64,000 bases of DNA from Neurospora tetraspora (taxonomy: Eukaryota; Ascomycota; Sordariomycetes; Sordariales; Sordariaceae), in NCBI RefSeq assembly GCF_033439725.1, contig NW_026944384.1, forward strand, positions 5,146,001 to 5,210,000, in the 5' to 3' direction. A model generated the notes under the pieces. The model worked only from the letters and a program-made list of their open reading frames with translations. It was not told where the DNA came from and ran no database searches. Position numbers and translations under genes: made by a program. Positions 43,595 to 56,822 of this stretch are shown here, one piece after another; position 1 is the first letter of the stretch; each line of letters starts with the position of its first letter.

Positions 43595-45395
43595 ACGGCT
43601 TTCTCCTATATCCGACTCTTCACGAAGACAGGTTTTAGCGTTCTCTTTGAATACCACTATTAGTTGACATGCTTGCAAGGATCGCCTGTGTTCTCGTTGT
43701 CGTGCATTATGCTTGGGTTTTACCTCTCCACCTGCCTCAAACTGCCGAGCTCGGGAAGCAATGGGGTAAAGTTGTCAGAGATGGACGCTAGCAACTGAAG
43801 CTGCTCTCCGTTTGACTTTGAGTCTGTGGCCATTCACCTTCAGAGCAGTTATCAATCAAATTTAACTACGCCTTTGCTAGTGAGAAGCCATTTTCACGGC
43901 GTTGTCTCGGCAAGTGAAAGCCGCACCACATGAGCAAAGTGACACTCATGTCCGGAGGTTCAGACGGAACTTTGCTGTTTGCTACAGAAACCTTTTCAGA
44001 AGCACAGCTGCCGAATTCACGTCATCAGGGACCAGCAAGGCCCGAGACCTGTCTAACGGGTAGGGATGACGTGCAGGATGATTGTGGCAGTGCTGCCTAG
44101 CGACATCAACCATCAAGCCCAGGCTGGATATGTGGATATCATCAGCCCTATAGGGATCTCATATCGTACACATCCGTACGGCACAGCATCTAGGGAATCA
44201 ACTCATCATCCGATCACCGTTGATGTGTGGAGGATTAGGTAATTGTCGGTCAGTGATGGCTGTAGGTTGCGGTGAGGCTGTTCGCTGCTTGTGATGCCCT
44301 CGTCAGTCTCATTAGTATTGTGGCCATAGATGAATCGTATATTCCCCGAAAACTCTATACTAGATGACTCACGGTTAATAGCCATATGGCCGAGCTTGTC
44401 AGTTGACAAAAGCTCATTGCTGTCCTGTTGAAAGCAAAGTGTCAAGCATCGCTATCGACCTCGTGCTTAATGCCCTGAGAATTGGGCCAACATGATATCG
44501 GGATTGACGGTGAAGGTAGACATTTCAAAACTTCTCTTCAGGGCTTAAATAACCCTCACATCCGTATAATCCTTCATATCATCTGAGGACTCGCCGTTAA
44601 TTCATGCGAGTCTTGACAGGCTTCAAGCTCTTGTCCGTCTTGGTTGGCGTCTACCGAGTGAACAAACAGCAGATCTCATCTCAGCATCCTATATCTCATG
44701 TCATCATTCCAAATATCTAGGCTATCATTATATGAGGGGAAGTAATAAAACGGAAAGCGTCTGATATCTTGACCCTAACCCTGACTACCCCTTTTCCGGC
44801 GAGGCCGTCAGGGTGCCTGACAAGACGGTCTAGGCCCCACCTTCCCGTCCGTACGGAGCTGCAGTGCCCAGCGAGGAACAGCGTCCAGGGTCCCTGTGGC
44901 CCATGCTTTTCAGTTTCAGTGAGTTTGGCGCCTGCACCGTCGCGCCGTTGCCGGGAAGCTTTTCAGCGGAGAGGTGCCTGCCTGAGGCCACGAGTACTGC
45001 TGCCGTGCTGACCGTCACCGCCCGGCGCCTGCTGGGAACGGACTGGGAGAGGTCGAGTGGGGGGTGGACACACGGTCAAGGAGCTCCAATCAAGCGCATC
45101 CGATGGCCACATCGCCGCCCGCCCATTGTGTGCTGTGCTTTCCACTTGTCGTGTTTCGGCCGGGTTCCCAAAGGTGATCCTCTCTCTCATGAATGTCTAC
45201 GTACCTTTGCTTTACCGTATCGTAACTTTGTCCATTGCGTGCCTCTACTTCCTTCGGATACCCCTTGCTTGAAGTTGCGAAGAACCGCCATCCGCTCTCC
45301 GTTCCGCAACTCCCCCGCCATCTCGAGAGCTCGAGCATCTCTGGTCCAGATCCCCTAGACAGGCCCCCTTGCGGGCCCCTAATAATTGCATCGCC
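43595..45395. other. Intergenic region between calmodulin and AP-1 gamma
   Basis: About 1.8 kb hold the calmodulin 3' region and the AP-1 gamma promoter. A 164-codon plus frame (44864-45358) has no recognisable features and is probably chance. A CCCTAACCCT string at 44773 is too short to be a telomeric tract. Confidence 0.6.
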
Positions 45396-48206
45396 ATGAG
45401 TTCCCGTAAGTGCGCCAGCGGCATCGCCATGATCCCAAGACTCGAGCGACCAAGGCGAGACCAAGACTGACCCTTTAACAGTCAAGCAGTTTATTCGCAA
45501 TGTCCGAGCCGCCAAGACCATCGCCGACGAGAGAGCCGTAATTCAGAAAGAGAGCGCCGCCATTAGAGCCAGCTTCAGGGAGGAGAGCCACGATCACGGC
45601 GTCAGGTGCATTTGAGCTGCCAACACCAAAAGCTTCCCCGGGACTCGGTTTGCTGATCAACTGTGTCATTGCAGGCGCAACAATGTGGCCAAGCTATTAT
45701 ACCTCTTCACCCTCGGTGAGCGCACTCACTTTGGTCAGATCGAGTGTTTGAAGCTCCTGGCCTCCCCGCGCTTTGCCGACAAGCGTCTGGGCCATCTCGC
45801 GACAAGTTTGCTGCTCGACGAGAACCAGGAAGTCCTTACTCTGGTTACCAACTCCCTTCAAAAGTACGATGTTCGGCCAGAAGACTGTGGATGCGCAACG
45901 TGATGCTGACGCTCGGCTACAACAGTGATCTTAACCATTCGAATCAGTATGTGGTGGGCCTCGCCCTCTGCACCCTCGGAAACATTGCATCGGTCGAGAT
46001 GTCCAGAGATCTGTTCCCCCAAATCGAAACACTGGTATCGACGACGAACCCATACATCCGGCGGAAGGCAGCTCTTTGTGCGATGCGGATATGCAAGAAG
46101 GTTCCGGATCTCCAAGAACACTTTATCGAGAAGGCGGCGCAATTACTATCAGACCGCAACCACGGCGTGTTGCTTTGCGGCTTGACACTGGTGACCAGCC
46201 TTTGCGAAGCTGACGAGGCTGAGGGTGGGGAGGAGGGCATCATTGAGAAGTTCAGGCAGTTTGTACCGGTACTCGTGAGGACTCTCAAGGGACTGGCTTC
46301 TTCCGGTTATGCGCCGGAGCATGACGTTACGGGCATTACCGACCCGTTCTTGCAGGTCAAGATTCTGCGCCTTCTCCGAGTTCTAGCCCGCGGCGATGCT
46401 CAGACGACGGAGCAGATCAACGATATCCTCGCTCAGGTTGCGACCAACACCGACGCTACCAAGAACGTTGGAAACTCGATCCTTTACGAGGCCGTACTTA
46501 CGATTCTCGATATCGAGGCCGATGCCGGCTTGCGCGTGCTGGGTGTCAATATTCTGGGCAAGTTCTTGGCTAACAAGGACAACAATATCCGTTATGTTGC
46601 GCTAAACACGCTGGTCAAGGTGGTGGCCATCGACACCAACGCTGTACAAAGGCACCGGAACACCATTTTGGAGTGCCTTAGGGACCCCGACATCAGTATC
46701 AGGAGGAGAGCTCTTGACCTGAGCTTCACTCTCATCAACGAGAGCAACGTCCGCGTCCTTATCCGGGAACTGTTGGCTTTCATGGAAGTGGCGGATAATG
46801 AGTTTAAGCCTAATATGACTAGCCAGATCGGTATCGCCGCTGATAGGTACGCGCCGAACAAGAGGTGGCATGTCGATACCATGCTCCGTGTTTTGACGTT
46901 GGCCGGTAACTACGTCAAGGAGCCGATCCTGTCTTCGTTCATCCGCCTTATCGCTACGACTCCCGAGCTACAAACATACGCCGTGCAGAAGCTTTACACC
47001 AATCTTAAGAAGGACATCACCCAGGAAAGTCTGACGCAGGCCGGCGCTTGGTGCATCGGTGAATACAGCGATGCTCTTCTCAAGGGTGGTCAGTATGAGG
47101 AGGAGGAGCTCGTGCAGGAGGTCAAAGAGCATGAGATCATCGACTTGTTCACAACCATCTTGAACAGCAACTATGCTACCCAGGTCACCACCGAGTACAT
47201 CATCACAGCACTCATCAAACTCACCACTAGGCTGCAAGACCCAGCCCAGATCGAGAGAGTTCGCCGTCTGCTTCAGTACCACCAGACAAGTCTGGATGTC
47301 GAGGTTCAACAGCGTGCGGTGGAATACGGCAACCTGTTCTCTTTTGATCAGATCCGCCGTGGTGTGCTCGAGAAGATGCCGCCCCCTCAGATCAAGGAGT
47401 CTTCCCGAGTACTTGGTGAAGCTGCCAAGAAGACCACCAAGGCGGCGGGCAAGAAGACCAACAAGGCTGCCAAGCCCAAGGAAGAGGATCTCCTATTCGA
47501 CCTCATGGGAGACACCAACCTCCCGTCTCCCTCTGTTCCCAACGGCGGGACAAACAATGCCGACCTTCTTGCCGATATCCTCGGCGGCGCTACTTCGCCT
47601 CCGACTTCGACCTCTCCAGCCCCTGCGCAGTCGAACGTTGCCTCGATCATGGATCTCTTCTCGCAAGGACCTACCTCCACGTCCTCTCCCGCACCTGCCG
47701 TTGCACCAGCGGCTGCTCCGTCAGCAGTTCTTGATCTTTTCAACACCACTCCAGCCGCCGCTCCCGCTCCGGCCCCACAAGCGGCGCCCAAGCCCGCTGC
47801 TGCGGCGGGACATCCTTGCTACGACAACAACGGTTTGAACATCACCATCCAGATACAGCGAAACGCCGAGGGCATGATCCAGGCTACGGCTCGCTTCCGC
47901 AACTCCTTCCCTGGCGGTGCGCTCTCGGCTGTCGGGTTGCAGGCGGCGGTGCCCAAGTCTCAGAAGCTGCAGCTGCTCAACATTTCGTCGACGGATATTG
48001 CGCCGGGGGCGGAGGCTACGCAAATGATGAGAGTGGCGGGTTGCACTGGGGTAAGTCTTTTCAGTTTCTGTCCTTTTCATCTGTTCTCGATAAGCTGCTA
48101 ACCAGTCTTGCGCACACAGCCTTTACGTCTACGTCTCAAGATAGGATACACACACCCTACGACAGGACAGGTATTGGATCTGGTCAACTGGACGGAGCCC
48201 TCTTAA
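45396..48206 (+). CDS. AP-1 adaptor complex gamma subunit (gamma-adaptin)
   Basis: This large subunit of the AP-1 clathrin adaptor sorts cargo between the trans-Golgi network and endosomes. Exons are 45396-45405, 45482-45605, 45675-45863, 45926-48050 and 48120-48206, giving 844 residues. The N-terminal start [20 protein letters not shown] is diagnostic and is formed by joining a 10-nt first exon to exon 2. The armadillo-like trunk covers about 1-590 ([40 protein letters not shown]). An Ala/Pro-rich hinge with Leu-Phe/acidic clathrin-binding-like boxes ([24 protein letters not shown]) spans about 590-720. The gamma-ear domain lies at the C-terminus and ends [12 protein letters not shown] ... 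WTEPS in exon 5. Without exon 5 the ear would be truncated, which supports the last intron. Confidence 0.95.
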
Positions 48207-49008
48207 ATGCGTAAGGACGACAGGAGTTATGGAGGGAGCATGAATGAGAGGGGAGAGAAGAAGAAGAAGAAAGAGTGATCGTAACGTAACATTAGCTAGT
48301 GAGTGGCCAAGTCACACCCCTTAATTGCAGGGTAAACCGGAAAGTACCAGCAAGAAGCAAGATCAAGATATAGAGAGGAAGCCAAAACTAAGCAGCCGGT
48401 TTTTCCAAGGCGTTTAATCATTACTACCTACCCTTCTTTTGTGGAAGATGTGGCCAAGTGCTTAACATGTGTACAAGTCGTTCGGGCTCATCTCGCGCTG
48501 TTACCTCCTTCTCTGTCCCTGAGTTGTCAATATTCAAAAGCTCCTGGTCTCACTCATCACTCCTATTTCAGCAACAACACATCTCTGTGGGACATTCACT
48601 TTTATTTCTTCATCCCTCTGACTACTCAAGTCCCGCAGTCACTCTCCCCACCTTTTCGCCTCAACTACCATCATCACCACCATTACTAACGAGAGTTTTA
48701 TATCGATCAATCATATCTCGTTCGTGCTATTTTATCCATCCATCATCCAACACAATGTGCCTTTTCGGCTGCCGCCCATTAACGCCCTCTTTGTAGTGTA
48801 GGTAGGTATAATATGCAAGTGATTGCACATGAAAATAGTTAAGAAAGAAGACAAAGGAGAGAAAAAGAAAAAGAAAGATGGAAAGGGAAGCTGTTGTAGG
48901 AATCCTTCTCCTCCTCCATATGATACAATAGTTTTTTTGGTTTGATATTCCACATCCGATGCTTCTTCAGCTTGCTCAGTTCCGTCGCTGATATCCGCGA
49001 AGATTGGT
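48207..49008. other. Convergent 3' intergenic region
   Basis: About 800 bases lie between AP-1 gamma and the DUF3455 gene. Purine-rich repeats (gaagaagaag) are seen near 48255 and 48850. No gene is recognised. Confidence 0.65.
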
Positions 49009-49981
49009 TTAGTTGCCATAAAACCAGTATCTATTTCACCCATGTTAGCCACTTGTCCTCTCTCTCATCTTCCAGGTTATTCGTCATCAGGATAAAACTT
49101 ACTGAGCAGCATACTGCACCTCAAAAGCCTCCGGCATCCCCTCACACGTCTCAGGCGCGCTGCCGCCCGCCGTCTCCACCCTATACACCTCCTGCAGCCC
49201 GCCCGTCGCTCCCGGGCGTGTAATCAACTTCAACCAAGCAACCGCCTTTTCACCTTGCTGCCCCCTCGGCGCCGCCTCGGGAGCAGGCGTACTATTATTC
49301 TTCGCACACGGCGCCTCACCAATCTTCCACTGGGACGCATCCATGTTGAAAAAGGGGGTAGAGGCATTAGTGAAGTAATGAGCGCCTGAGACGGCCATGC
49401 CGGAGGTTGGTGCCAGGGTTTGTTTGAGGAAAGAAGGCGGGACAGGGAGGGATTTAGCGATGGAGGAAGCGACGGAGGCTAGGTCGGAGAGGTTGAAGTT
49501 CATGGAGACACCCGACAACATGGCGCCGATGTCGGGGTAGGCGGAGACGATGCAGGAGGCGTTGAAAAGGGAGGCGACGGCGCCGTTGGCGACGGGGATG
49601 GCGGAGCTGTTGGTGGTGTCGCAGGTGTAGTTTTGGGTGCCGCGGCCGAGGGCGACGTGGCGGAGGGTTAGGCCGAAAGATGGGGCCGGGAGGGGGGAGG
49701 GGGCTGAGGGAGGGAGAGTTTGTTAGTGAGTGTGAGAGAGATTGGGGGGTGAAGAGGGTTGACTGAGGCTTACCTTGGGGCATGGCGACCTTGGAGAGAT
49801 CACATGTTGGTACGGCGCTCTCGAACTTGCTTTGTTGGACCTTGACGGCGAGGAGGTTGAAGTACTCTGATACCTTCTTGAGGGAGTCGGCGTGGGCTGA
49901 GTTGGCGTTGATCTCGGGGAGTACTGGGGCGGCCATGACGGAGGAGACGCTGAGCGCCGAGAGGAATAGTGAGGCACGCAT
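49009..49981 (-). CDS. Secreted DUF3455 protein
   Basis: This is a small extracellular protein of the fungal DUF3455 family, often mislabelled 'malate dehydrogenase' in databases; its function is unknown. Exons on the minus strand are 49981-49774, 49703-49103 and 49030-49009, giving 276 residues. The N-terminus MRASLFLSALSVSSVMAAP is a signal peptide. The family core LRHVALGRGTQNYTCD begins about residue 81. The second half holds the GAHYFTNASTPFF block and the VAWLKLITRPGATGGLQEVY block, each followed by conserved Cys. Several N-glycosylation sites (NYT, NSS, NAS, NLS, NST) fit secretion. An open frame runs to a stop at 49099, but a GTAAGT donor sits exactly there. Splicing to the AG at 49031-49032 adds QYWFYGN, the usual aromatic family ending, so I include a 22-nt last exon. 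Confidence 0.88.
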
Positions 49982-52900
49982 TGTGATGTTGTCGTTTTTG
50001 TGTGTGAACGGTATGCTTCGTGAAAGATGATGAAGTTGCTGCGTTTGTCGTTGCCCAATTATGAAAGCCGCCTTTGTTTCTTGCTGTTGTTGTTGAGACT
50101 TGAGAAAACCAATAACTACCAGTGGTCCTTTTTGCTGCTGAGATTGGGTATCGTGATGATGATGATGAATAGGAAATCGTCAAAACCCGTTAAGAGACTA
50201 GAAAGAACCAAGGAAAACCGTGATATAGAAACCCAAAAAGAAACAACCAAAAGAAGACTCTCAAAGAAATAATCCAACCAGTGAATATGCTACTAGTCAG
50301 ATCAGATCAGAGGTCGGTAGGAGGAGGAGGAGGTTCTGGATGGTAGATATATGAGAACCGGTATGGAAGAAGAGGATGTCGATCTTGACCCTCCATCTTC
50401 CCAGAAGCGGCGGCTTTGGAGGGCTAAATAGATTAACCCGTTTGACTGGACCAGAGAGACGCAACGCTCTTACGGGACGGCGGCACAGAGACACTAACAC
50501 ACCCATGTTTACACGCACTCACTCACACACTTCGCTTGCTGAGTACGTACTCAAAGATAGAACATGGAGGGTGTGGTAGCGCTACGCGGTGCTACTACCC
50601 TGACGTTCAAGGCATCTTGGATGACCGGGGATGGTGAGGACACTGAGGAAACACTGCATGTTCAGTGGTTCGGTGGGCAGCCGCCGGTGCTCCCGTCGAG
50701 AAAAAGGTGTGGTCTGGAGGACAAAGACAACCTTCAGAGACTGAGAGAGAAGACAAGGCCCAGGTCCCTTGTCCCTTGTCCCCCAGGTTGATTGGATGAA
50801 CCGAGCGGTTGTCATCCGGACAGACAACAGAGGGGAGCACAAGCCCCTGTCTGTCAGATCCCCGTCTGATCCACTGCAAGCGCCGGGACCGTGCGCTAGT
50901 AGGGGTTCGTCGTGTTAGCGTACCACTTTATTTTGTGGTCCCTTGTTTGTCCTCCGTCGTCCTCCTCTCTTCTTCACAAGTTCCATGTGGAGGTCGAGTT
51001 GACAGCTGATATTCCCAGCCTTCAGTTCTTGATACTGCGATCAAGTTGATTGGTAGTGTAGTATTTCCGAGGAATTATGGAAAGACATTATCATCGATAA
51101 CTGATTCTGGAAGTTCTTTCGGACTCAAGAATCGAGAGACGGAAGTCGGGAACAGCATATGGACAAATGTCGAGTTGTCCGGGCCAAGCCAGCAAGCACA
51201 CTCATCCACCATCCACCACCATCCACCACGTCCACCATCGTTTCGATCGCGCAGAATCTGGAACGTTTGAGCACTGAAGATCTTTCTCAATTCATCGTTA
51301 GCACATCTTGTCAGCGTCCCAGTGTTGGAACCATCGTAACCCATCCACGCGCAGTCAAGGCATCGACGGTCCGGAGACCGGCATCGTGGCAGCATGGCCA
51401 TCCGGTGATCGACCGTTCCGACTTCCTAGCAAGCAAAGGTAGTGTATCCTGTCAGTGTCAGTCTCATCAGGCTAGGTAAGACGGAGAATAAGTCCTCAAG
51501 AGCGATACTCCCATAAGGGTCCGGATCTTTGAGGATGTCAGAGAGATACCACCAGCTTTATTTGAATCGTTATCCGTCTGATCTCCAGCAAGCTATAGGT
51601 AGGAATGACTAGGCTGGGTTCGATAATCTACTTGATTCGACATATGTTTCTTTCTGCTCCTTCCTTCCTCTCTACAACCAACTGCATTCCTCCCACACAA
51701 AACAAATCCATCTATCCGCAACAGTACACAGCCACGAGAAATCAGAATCAAGAAACATGGAATGTCTCGAAGCCGATCTCCCGTCTGCACGTCTTCTCCC
51801 TCAGGCAAAGCGAAACCCCTGCTCCCCTGTCACTGGTTCATTGGACCATTGGACCAAAGACCATGTTTTGAGAATGTGGGCTAATAATGTAGGGTGGGCG
51901 GCTAAGTTTTGCATGACACTAGTCCAAGTGGGACGAATTAGTCCGGCTTACCTACCTTCGCTGTCGACCTGTCGAACGTGTAAGCCCAACGGCCGACCAA
52001 CCGTGCTGATGTAACGTCAGATCAATCAGCGAGAGAGATCAGAAATCGAATGTGGGCAAAAATAGATTGCTTCCTCGCCGTGCTCGCTCGCTTGCCCAAC
52101 CTTGTCCTTTTCTTTTCTTTTCTTTTCTTTTCTTTCCGGGAATGGTATGGTGGTACGCGGAACTGGGAGGTGATAGTTGGGCAAATATTGGGATCTGAAC
52201 CAGCCAGTCTCTTGCGAGGATTGGTTCTTTTGAAGGGGGGCAAATTAGGTCGCTCAAGATGGGAGGGGTGGCATCGGACATCGAGGACAAAGGACGAAAA
52301 GAAGGGAAATTAGTCCAAGTTGTTGTTCACCAAGGTGGGAAGGAGTAGGAGGGAGCTGTCATTGGACAGAGATCGATGTCGACGACTTGACAAACTAGAG
52401 GTATGGATGCCGTGTTGCCCGCCGTTCGGCTGTTGTGGAAGGTTACCTACAGACATGCAATCTTCTCGAGTTCGAAGACAACGAGACACTCGAGTCAATG
52501 CTTGCGGTGGTGAGTCCAGGGAAATGTGTGGAAAAAGCTGAGGTTCGTTCCGTCTTGCTATGGTAGTATTTGAAAGCGAATAGGATCATATGAGTGAGTG
52601 TTGGTGACTTTGGTCCTTAGTCGTCTTGAAGAAACACTCACCATCAACACATCAGACACTCCTACAAAATTTTCCCCAACAACCAAATATCACAAGCTTT
52701 TTTAACGTTTTAGAACACCTTGGCATCCCATCTTCCACGGAAGCCAAGCATCTCCCAAGAGACCGTTCACGATCTTCCATCCGTTCCTCACCTTTTGTTC
52801 CATACCTCCCTCCATCCTGTACACTCCCGTTGTACCACACACACGCGTCCACCCAATGAACAAACCAATAACCGTAACCACCTTCCAGCGCAAACCCATC

Positions 52901-53909
52901 TGGTTGGCGCCCCATCGAACAAAATAGACGCCGGCCGTCTACCGCGGCCGCCCTCCATAACGACATGATGCCCATGATGTCCTGTCGTGGCACCGTTATT
53001 TCCGAAGTTTTAATGGGGAAAATGGATGACACCATTTGAGATTTCGGTCCCATAGGAGAGATCTCCATATGCATGGCAAGCTGAGGTCGGCAAGATAAGG
53101 TAGGTAATCTATTTTCCTCGTGGTCGTGATGGTGGGACTTTTTTGTTTTCTACCTCCGGGTTGGCTTGGGTGGTGGGTGAAGCGGGCGGGAGTGACGAGA
53201 TCTTGTTTCTATGCAGTTGTTATCACGCGGGATGGCACTTTGGGGGTTTGTTTGGTTTATAGGTATGTTTGTCTTGATCGATCACCGCTGCTTGGTCATT
53301 GAGTTCTTCCAAAACTTTAGGTATTATACAATAGTACAAGTTATACTAACCACTCTATTCGCTTTGCAACCGACCCTCGTCTTCTTGAAGCCTTCGCTGG
53401 CAACCAAAACCCAACCCAATGAGATATCACTCTTCATGAACCACAAGCCATCAAGACTTGAAAAACGATAGCCACCACATCCGAAGGAAGCCCTTGGATA
53501 TGACCAACCAGGCATGCCAGGCTCACTTCTCCGGCCTAGTATTTCCGCAGGCGCTCACGGCACGTAGCCCAGATCTTGGCCTTCCCGTATGACCCTCCAA
53601 GACTTCCTTCTTCATCTTGCCACATCCAAGTTCAGACCGCCTTCCATGGAACTACCGCTCCAATCATCCTTTTCTTCGACACATGATGTACTTGCTTGAT
53701 ATTGATATGGTTGTTTCGAAACCAGCATGTGAGCGCAATCTCTTTTATCGATCCAAGAAAAAGTAGGACGCAACGCCGAATTATCCGTTCCATGCGCTCG
53801 CTGACACGCTGCAATCTTCTTTACCGCTTCGATATGCAGTTCCTTCACGTCCCACCATTATTCCTTCCACCAATCCTTAGTTCCCGAGTGGGAGGGGGTT
53901 CGATCGATC
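49982..53909. other. 3.9 kb gene-free block
   Basis: This contains the promoter of the DUF3455 gene on the left and the COY1 3' region on the right. The largest frames (for example 140 codons, minus, 52652-53074) lack domains and look random. CA/CC-rich imperfect repeats occur near 51190-51240, and a (ttttc)n microsatellite at 52107. No RNA gene is recognised. Confidence 0.55.
52107..52136. repeat. Pentanucleotide microsatellite (ctttt)n
   Basis: Five to six copies of a ctttt unit in non-coding DNA, with the last copy shortened. Confidence 0.9.
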
Positions 53910-56275
53910 CTACCGATGATCAAACCCTTCCTCACTCCACTCCCCACCACCACTCCCTCCTGCTCCTCCCGCCGCCGAACCCACGGCACCCACTGCCGCA
54001 GTCACGACATGCTGGTCTGCATCAGCCGAGCCCATCCAGTACAGCGAGAGGAATACCAGCACATGCAGCGCCACGCAGTATGCTGCAAACAGGTTCCTGC
54101 TCGTCCTTGTAGCCAACACCATCCTCGTGATCGAGTACACCGCCCTCTCCGGCAGACTCATCCGCTTGTACGCCCTAGCGGACTCGCGGCCCCTGAACGC
54201 CGCGAAGGGCGAGATGTTGGACTCGTACGCCTTTCTGTATCGGTCCAGTGCTACGCCGCCGCCACCGTTGTTCCCGTCGCTGCCGCTTGCTGCGCCGAAG
54301 GAGACGGCGGATGGGTTAGGGTTGGATGAGAAGGAGGCTGTCGAGGTAGCCGACGCCATGCCGCCTCCAGCGCGGTTATAGCTGGACACGTAGCGCGTCT
54401 TCTCGTAGAGGTTCAGGTTGTCCCGCTGCAGAGCGGCGATTTCTTGTCGTAGTTGGGAGACCGTCCTGTGGGTCTCGGACAGCTCTTGCTCGAGCTGGGC
54501 GTTACGCTTCTTGAACCGGTCGCGCTGTGCGGTGATCATGGGGAGGATGCCACCAGCTCCGCCGCCAGCAAAATCGGGCGAGTCGCGATCGGCACCGCGG
54601 GGGTTGAAGCCACTCACGATCGAAGAGGTAGGGGATATCCTACCACCGCCCAGCTTCCGTGTAGGTGCGATCGAAGGGGCATAGCGGGCGACAGATGCTC
54701 CCGAAGGGAAAGAATTGGGCGCCTCGGCTTGGATGGTCGAGAGCTCATCTTCAAGCTTTTCATTAAGGTTTTGCGACTTCTCAAGCTCGGCATTGGTCCG
54801 AGATAGCTCTTCCTGCAAGTCTTGAAGGCGATTTTGGAGGTCCTGGTGCGAGACGCGCAGGATGGTCAGCTCATCATTGAGCTTCTTGTTTCGCGCGAGG
54901 AGAAGCTGCTCGAGCGTATCCCCCTTTCCTCCCGCCTCGTTGTCTCCCTCGGCATTATTGCCCGAGACCGCGCGTACCGCGTCATCGTCATCACCTGTTG
55001 CGAACTCAATGCTCTTGAGAACTTCCAGCTCCTGCTTCACATCGTCATAGTCTGACCACTTTTGAACCTTGGCCTTAAGCGCGTCCCGTTCCTCCTTGAG
55101 CAAGCCGACCTCTCTCTCCAGGCCACGGAGTTTGGTGTCCAGATCTCTCTTCAGTCCTTCCTTCTCCACCCGCGCCGCATCCAACTTGCGGATGAGCGAC
55201 GAGTTCTCTGACCTCACGCGCAGATATCCCGGGTCGTCCTCCAAAGAGGCAGCAGGCTGTGTGGAAACCTGCGACTTGGATTGCGCAAGCTCAAGGCGCA
55301 GTTGTTCGTTGCGGGCTTCCACCTCTGCAAGTCTCGTACTTGTGCGCTCCAGGTCGGACTGGACCATCTCCAACTCGGCGCTCGTGACATGACCGGTCTG
55401 TTCCTCGGCATCGTCGGATTTGCCCAGCCTCTGGTTGACCTCGTAACTGGCCTTGAGTTCGCTGAGTAGACGGTCCTGGTTCTCAATCTTGTCCTCCAAA
55501 GCCTTCTCCTTGGCTGTCCAATTGTCCTGCTTCTCGTCGAGTACGGCAGTCCACGAAGACTCGACCTCCTTGACCTTGGAATCCAGATTTTCCTCTAGCT
55601 GTTTTCTAGCGTCGGACTCTTTCTGGAGTCGAGATTCCGTCTCTTCAAGCTGCGATGTGAGCTTGGCCACGTTTTTCTGCAGGTGGTTGTTCTCCTCGGT
55701 GAGCTTCGGTAGCGTGTCTTCCGAGACAAGCATCGAGTCGACCGAAGCCTCTAGTAGCGGGTACGGGTCCGGCGCTTCGGATAAGGATGTGTAGGCGTGG
55801 AGGAAGGCGGTGTTCACCGACTTGGAGTGGTTCGTAAGGAGGTCGATAAAGCCCTGGTAGGCTGTAGTTATTGTGTTGTGTTAGTCCACCAGCTTAGAAG
55901 CTTTCGCTGTCCTAGGGTAGGGTATTGCGTACCTTTAAGCAACCCCTTGATCTCTCCCAACTTGGTCGCGTCATCTAACTTGCGAAAGTCCTTAGTCTTT
56001 TGTGCAAGATCCTTTCTTTGTACGGTTGAGTCCCGTTGGAAGGTAACGATTTCCGACGCCGTGTTGTCTAGATTCGAGACTAAGGAAGTGAAGTCGAGAC
56101 CTAGAAAGGTAGAGGGTCAGAAACACAGCCTGGAAGACCACTTTCAAGACTGGGGAGTATAGACCGTCGTACTTCTCCATTGCGAGATGGCACTTTGGAA
56201 CTTGTTTGTCGCATTCGGGGCGTCTCCTCCTGCGCCTCCTGCTCCTGGAGCATCCGGGCTGATGACGTCCGCCAT
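53910..56275 (-). CDS. Golgi coiled-coil protein Coy1/CASP
   Basis: This golgin-like tail-anchored protein of the Golgi (yeast Coy1, metazoan CASP) interacts with tethers and SNAREs in intra-Golgi retrograde traffic. Exons on the minus strand are 56275-56173, 56100-55933 and 55861-53910, giving 740 residues. The N-terminus reads MADVISPDAPGAGGAGGDAP and leads into the CASP N-terminal block (KFQSAISQWRSLDFTSLVSN). About residues 130-560 are almost continuous coiled coil rich in Glu, Lys, Leu and Gln. The conserved CASP C-terminal region follows: ITAQRDRFKKRNAQLEQELS, LYEKTRYVSSY, then RMSLPERAVYSITRMVLATR. A transmembrane helix (FAAYCVALHVLVFLSLYW) and a Gly-rich luminal tail end the protein. 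It is divergent from VPS3 across about 550 bases. Confidence 0.94.
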
Positions 56276-56822
56276 AGTGTATTGTGCCTGCTTTCGCAGT
56301 GCTCGAGTATCTTTATTAGAGACCTAGGCCGGTCTAGGATTGTAGTTGCATACGGTTAACAGTGTTGTCTGTCGGATAGTACCAAGGGATGTGGTATCGA
56401 TGTGGGCGGGATGTCGGAAGATGTCAAACGGTGATGCGTTGCGTGGCAGGGAGTGTTCAGTTTATGGACATCACGGTTCCCGCACCGCTCCTGTTGGTCT
56501 GTGCCACTGGGCCCGAGGCAAGATCGACCGCCTAAAAATGTCCCACAGCGGCACCAACAGGCCAACAGGGAAAGCCCAGCGTCGTCACCTCCACCAACAG
56601 CCCACTGGACTTACAGGGGTCGTAGCTGCCTCACTACGTAACTGCCCGAAGGTGTCCCGCATGGAAGGTGCCATCCATCCGATCTTCCCTCGACTTGCAA
56701 CTTGCGAATAGCTTCAAGACCACCAATACCTTGCGCAGCTACGGGGTACAAGTCGCATTGCGCAAAGCGATCTTTCTGGACCCGGCATGCCCAGGTAACA
56801 ATGTTGTCGAAGCTGCACCGGA
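56276..56822. promoter_or_regulatory. Divergent promoter region, COY1 / VPS3
   Basis: These 547 bases separate the start codons of two oppositely oriented membrane-traffic genes, so both promoters must lie here. I see no further motif I would defend. Confidence 0.5.

Noticed and set aside
44773-44782. CCCTAACCCT, resembling fungal telomere repeats
   Set aside because: Fewer than two full units, surrounded by core genes; no sign of a telomere or interstitial array.
44864-45358. A 164-codon plus frame just upstream of AP-1 gamma
   Set aside because: It does not join in frame to the conserved MSSLKQFIRN start and has no recognisable features. It is probably leader or promoter sequence.
49009-49101. 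Ending the DUF3455 gene at the stop at 49099
   Set aside because: That stop lies within a consensus donor, and a spliced 22-nt exon restores the family's aromatic C-terminus.
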